From: Gammaproteobacteria bacterium | Lineage (GTDB): Bacteria > Pseudomonadota > Gammaproteobacteria > Steroidobacterales > SZUA-146 | Direction of reading: 5' to 3' | Assembly: GCA_013002925.1 (NCBI GenBank) | Contig: JABDLQ010000221.1 | Coordinates: 1 to 8,053 of the forward strand | Length of the DNA: 8,053 nt | Shown here: one piece after another, positions 6,517 through 8,053 of the stretch | Position numbering within the stretch: the first letter of the stretch is position 1 | How the letters are laid out: each line of letters begins with the position of its first letter | Translations under genes and position numbers: made by a program | Notes under the pieces: generated by a model | The model's database searches: none | Seen by the model: the letters and a program-made list of their open reading frames with translations, nothing else | What the model was told of the DNA's origin: nothing

Positions 6517-6547
6517 ATTATACTGCAATTTCTCTAATTGCTGGCAA
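6517..6547 (-). promoter_or_regulatory. Candidate promoter for the NDUFA9-like gene
   Basis: On the minus strand a perfect TATAAT (6522-6517) is preceded by TTGCCA (6547-6542, 5 of 6 matches). The spacer is 19 bases, longer than the ideal 17. The predicted start near 6510 leaves a leader of about 24 bases before ATG at 6486. The -35 lies in the last codons of slt, so the NDUFA9-like gene could be expressed both from this promoter and by read-through from slt. Confidence 0.5.
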
Positions 6548-8053
6548 ATCTGTTAGCGGTTCCGGGGTTGGTAAGTATGGGTGGCATCATGCTTGCCAGG
6601 CGCTGCTCCTGTCCGGTCAATTGCCAATGCGTGATCGCCTGTGCTGCAAGCACACGCTTGACGTAGCGCCGGGTTTCGGTGAACGGGATGTTTTCTACCC
6701 AGACATCGGCCGGCAGCGTGGCGGTGGGCAGCCAGCCGCTGACCCGGTGTGGACCGGCGTTGTACGCGGCGGTTGCCAGGACCTGGTTATGACCAAAGCG
6801 GGTATAGATCTGGCCCAGATAATGGGTGCCAAGTTTAATATTGGATTCCGGATGCAATAACGTCGACCGCCCGCGATAGTTGATATGTGCTGTGCGTGCC
6901 GCCAGACGGCCCGTGCTGGGAATAATCTGCATCAGTCCATAGGCGTTTGCGGACGAGCGTACATCAGGCATGAACAGGCTTTCGGTGCGGGCCACGCCAT
7001 AGGCCCAGGTACGATCGATGCCGGATGCCTGTGTCGCCTGTTCGAAGATGTCCATATACGGCGTCGGATGGGACAGTCTGTAATCACTGACACTTGTTTT
7101 TGCCAGCGTACTAATGGCACGGGAGTGCCACTCCCAGCGATTGGCCAGTATCGACGCTTGCGCTTTTTGATGCTCATCAAGCGTTTTTATAGCGCGATCC
7201 CACTCAGCGCGGGCAAACCCGTGCAGGCTGACTTCGTACAGTTCACGGGCGCGCAGCAGCCTGGCATCATTGCTCAATAAGTCGATTACCGCTTCATCGG
7301 GCGGCACGGTCGCCTGGGTGAATCCGTAGGATTGATCCAGTCGGTCGGCGGCTAAAAAGCCGTAGTAAGACGCTTCGTTGGCAATCTGTTGATAAATCGT
7401 CGCCGCGACTTTACTTTGGCCCGTGGCTTCGGTGGCCCGCGCCTTCCAATAAATCCAGGTTGTATCATCGGCCAGCGTGTCTGGCATTTGCATTACCGCT
7501 TCGAGCACTGCGGGCCAATCCTGCAGCGCGAGGGCCCGGCGCACGCGCCATGCCGCTGAGTCTTCGCTGTGTACCGTTAGCTCCTGCAACCAGCTATGCG
7601 AGATGGACAGGTGATCGCGCGCGGCAGACAGCGCGATCCCCTGGGCGATGGTGTGGCGCTGGTCATCGGTAAACCGATAGCGCTGCTGTAGTTTTTGCCA
7701 TATGTCGTAGGTGCTTTCAGGAGCGCGGCGTGCAGCCCGTTTCAGGCCGTAAATCAGCAAATTGCGGTTCGCTTCATTGTCACGCAATTTCTTTTGCTGT
7801 TTTAGTGCCGCCACCGGGTTAGCGCGCATTTTCGCCCAACGGTTCACCCGATTAACATCTTTTTTGTGTGCGGATTTGGCCAGATACGCGGCGAGCTTGA
7901 TGTTGCCATTGGTCAGCGCAAGATCAATGCGCTGACGCACGCGCTTGGTCGTCAACAGCTTTTTGTTAGCAAGATGGGAAAACACTGGATCGCATTCTTT
8001 AGGCAAGCTGGAGCCGGACATCCACAAATCGAGTGCGGCGTTGTTTGTTGCTT
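6534..8053 (-). CDS. slt: Soluble lytic murein transglycosylase Slt70-like (N-terminus beyond window)
   Basis: This periplasmic enzyme cleaves the MurNAc-GlcNAc bond of peptidoglycan, leaving 1,6-anhydro-MurNAc ends. About 505 codons are present. The frame is open to the right edge, so the signal peptide and first helices are missing; the in-frame TTG at 8027 is not the true start, since LWMSGSSLPKECDPVF continues a Slt70 superhelical domain from upstream. Alpha-helical U/L-type repeats fill most of the visible part. The C-terminal catalytic domain contains YGVARTES, with the catalytic Glu encoded at 6981-6983, then AYGLMQIIPSTGR, HPESNIKLGTHYL and ATAAYNAGP. The signature is usually written ARQES, so Thr replaces Gln here, next to an intact Glu. 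TAG stop is at 6534-6536. Product class is secure; substrate details are inferred from family. Confidence 0.94.
   Translation of the reverse strand, partial: ATNNAALDLWMSGSSLPKECDPVFSHLANKKLLTTKRVRQRIDLALTNGNIKLAAYLAKSAHKKDVNRVNRWAKMRANPVAALKQQKKLRDNEANRNLLIYGLKRAARRAPESTYDIWQKLQQRYRFTDDQRHTIAQGIALSAARDHLSISHSWLQELTVHSEDSAAWRVRRALALQDWPAVLEAVMQMPDTLADDTTWIYWKARATEATGQSKVAATIYQQIANEASYYGFLAADRLDQSYGFTQATVPPDEAVIDLLSNDARLLRARELYEVSLHGFARAEWDRAIKTLDEHQKAQASILANRWEWHSRAISTLAKTSVSDYRLSHPTPYMDIFEQATQASGIDRTWAYGVARTESLFMPDVRSSANAYGLMQIIPSTGRLAARTAHINYRGRSTLLHPESNIKLGTHYLGQIYTRFGHNQVLATAAYNAGPHRVSGWLPTATLPADVWVENIPFTETRRYVKRVLAAQAITHWQLTGQEQRLASMMPPILTNPGTANRFASN

Overview
The window looks like ordinary chromosomal housekeeping DNA from a gammaproteobacterium. 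It has moderately GC-rich coding, dense packing and short intergenic gaps. The genes are a full-length HD-domain Cca, a Slt70-type lytic transglycosylase, UppP, a pteridine-reductase-type SDR and a lipoprotein-type COG4324 metallopeptidase. This assignment is inference from gene content. I see no phage, IS, CRISPR, tRNA or rRNA signature, and no gene-free stretch over 300 bases; the longest gap is 94 bases.

Layout, left to right. Positions 1-210 (+) hold the 3' end of an unrecognised gene. A pteridine-reductase-like SDR (211-945, -) converges on it, and their stop codons abut. A 94-base divergent gap carries a good sigma70-type promoter for the SDR. Rightward from it run a MidA/NDUFAF7-family methyltransferase (1040-2245, +) and uppP (2242-3039, +), translationally coupled by an ATGA overlap. 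cca (3028-4263, -) converges on uppP with a 12-base overlap of 3' ends. A 73-base divergent gap separates cca from a lipoprotein metallopeptidase (4337-5503, +). That gene converges on an NDUFA9-like SDR (5524-6486, -) across a small hairpin. The SDR follows slt (6534-8053, -, running off the right edge) and probably has its own promoter at the slt 3' end.

Functional themes. UppP (undecaprenyl phosphate recycling) and Slt (glycan cleavage) both serve peptidoglycan metabolism. Cca repairs tRNA 3' ends. The SDR at 211-945 fits reduction of folate or pterin cofactors. The MidA/NDUFAF7 homologue and the NDUFA9 homologue both have mitochondrial counterparts tied to respiratory complex I. Finding relatives of both within about 5.5 kb is the most thought-provoking point here, although no nuo gene is visible. 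I found no convincing undescribed system; the findings below are modest.
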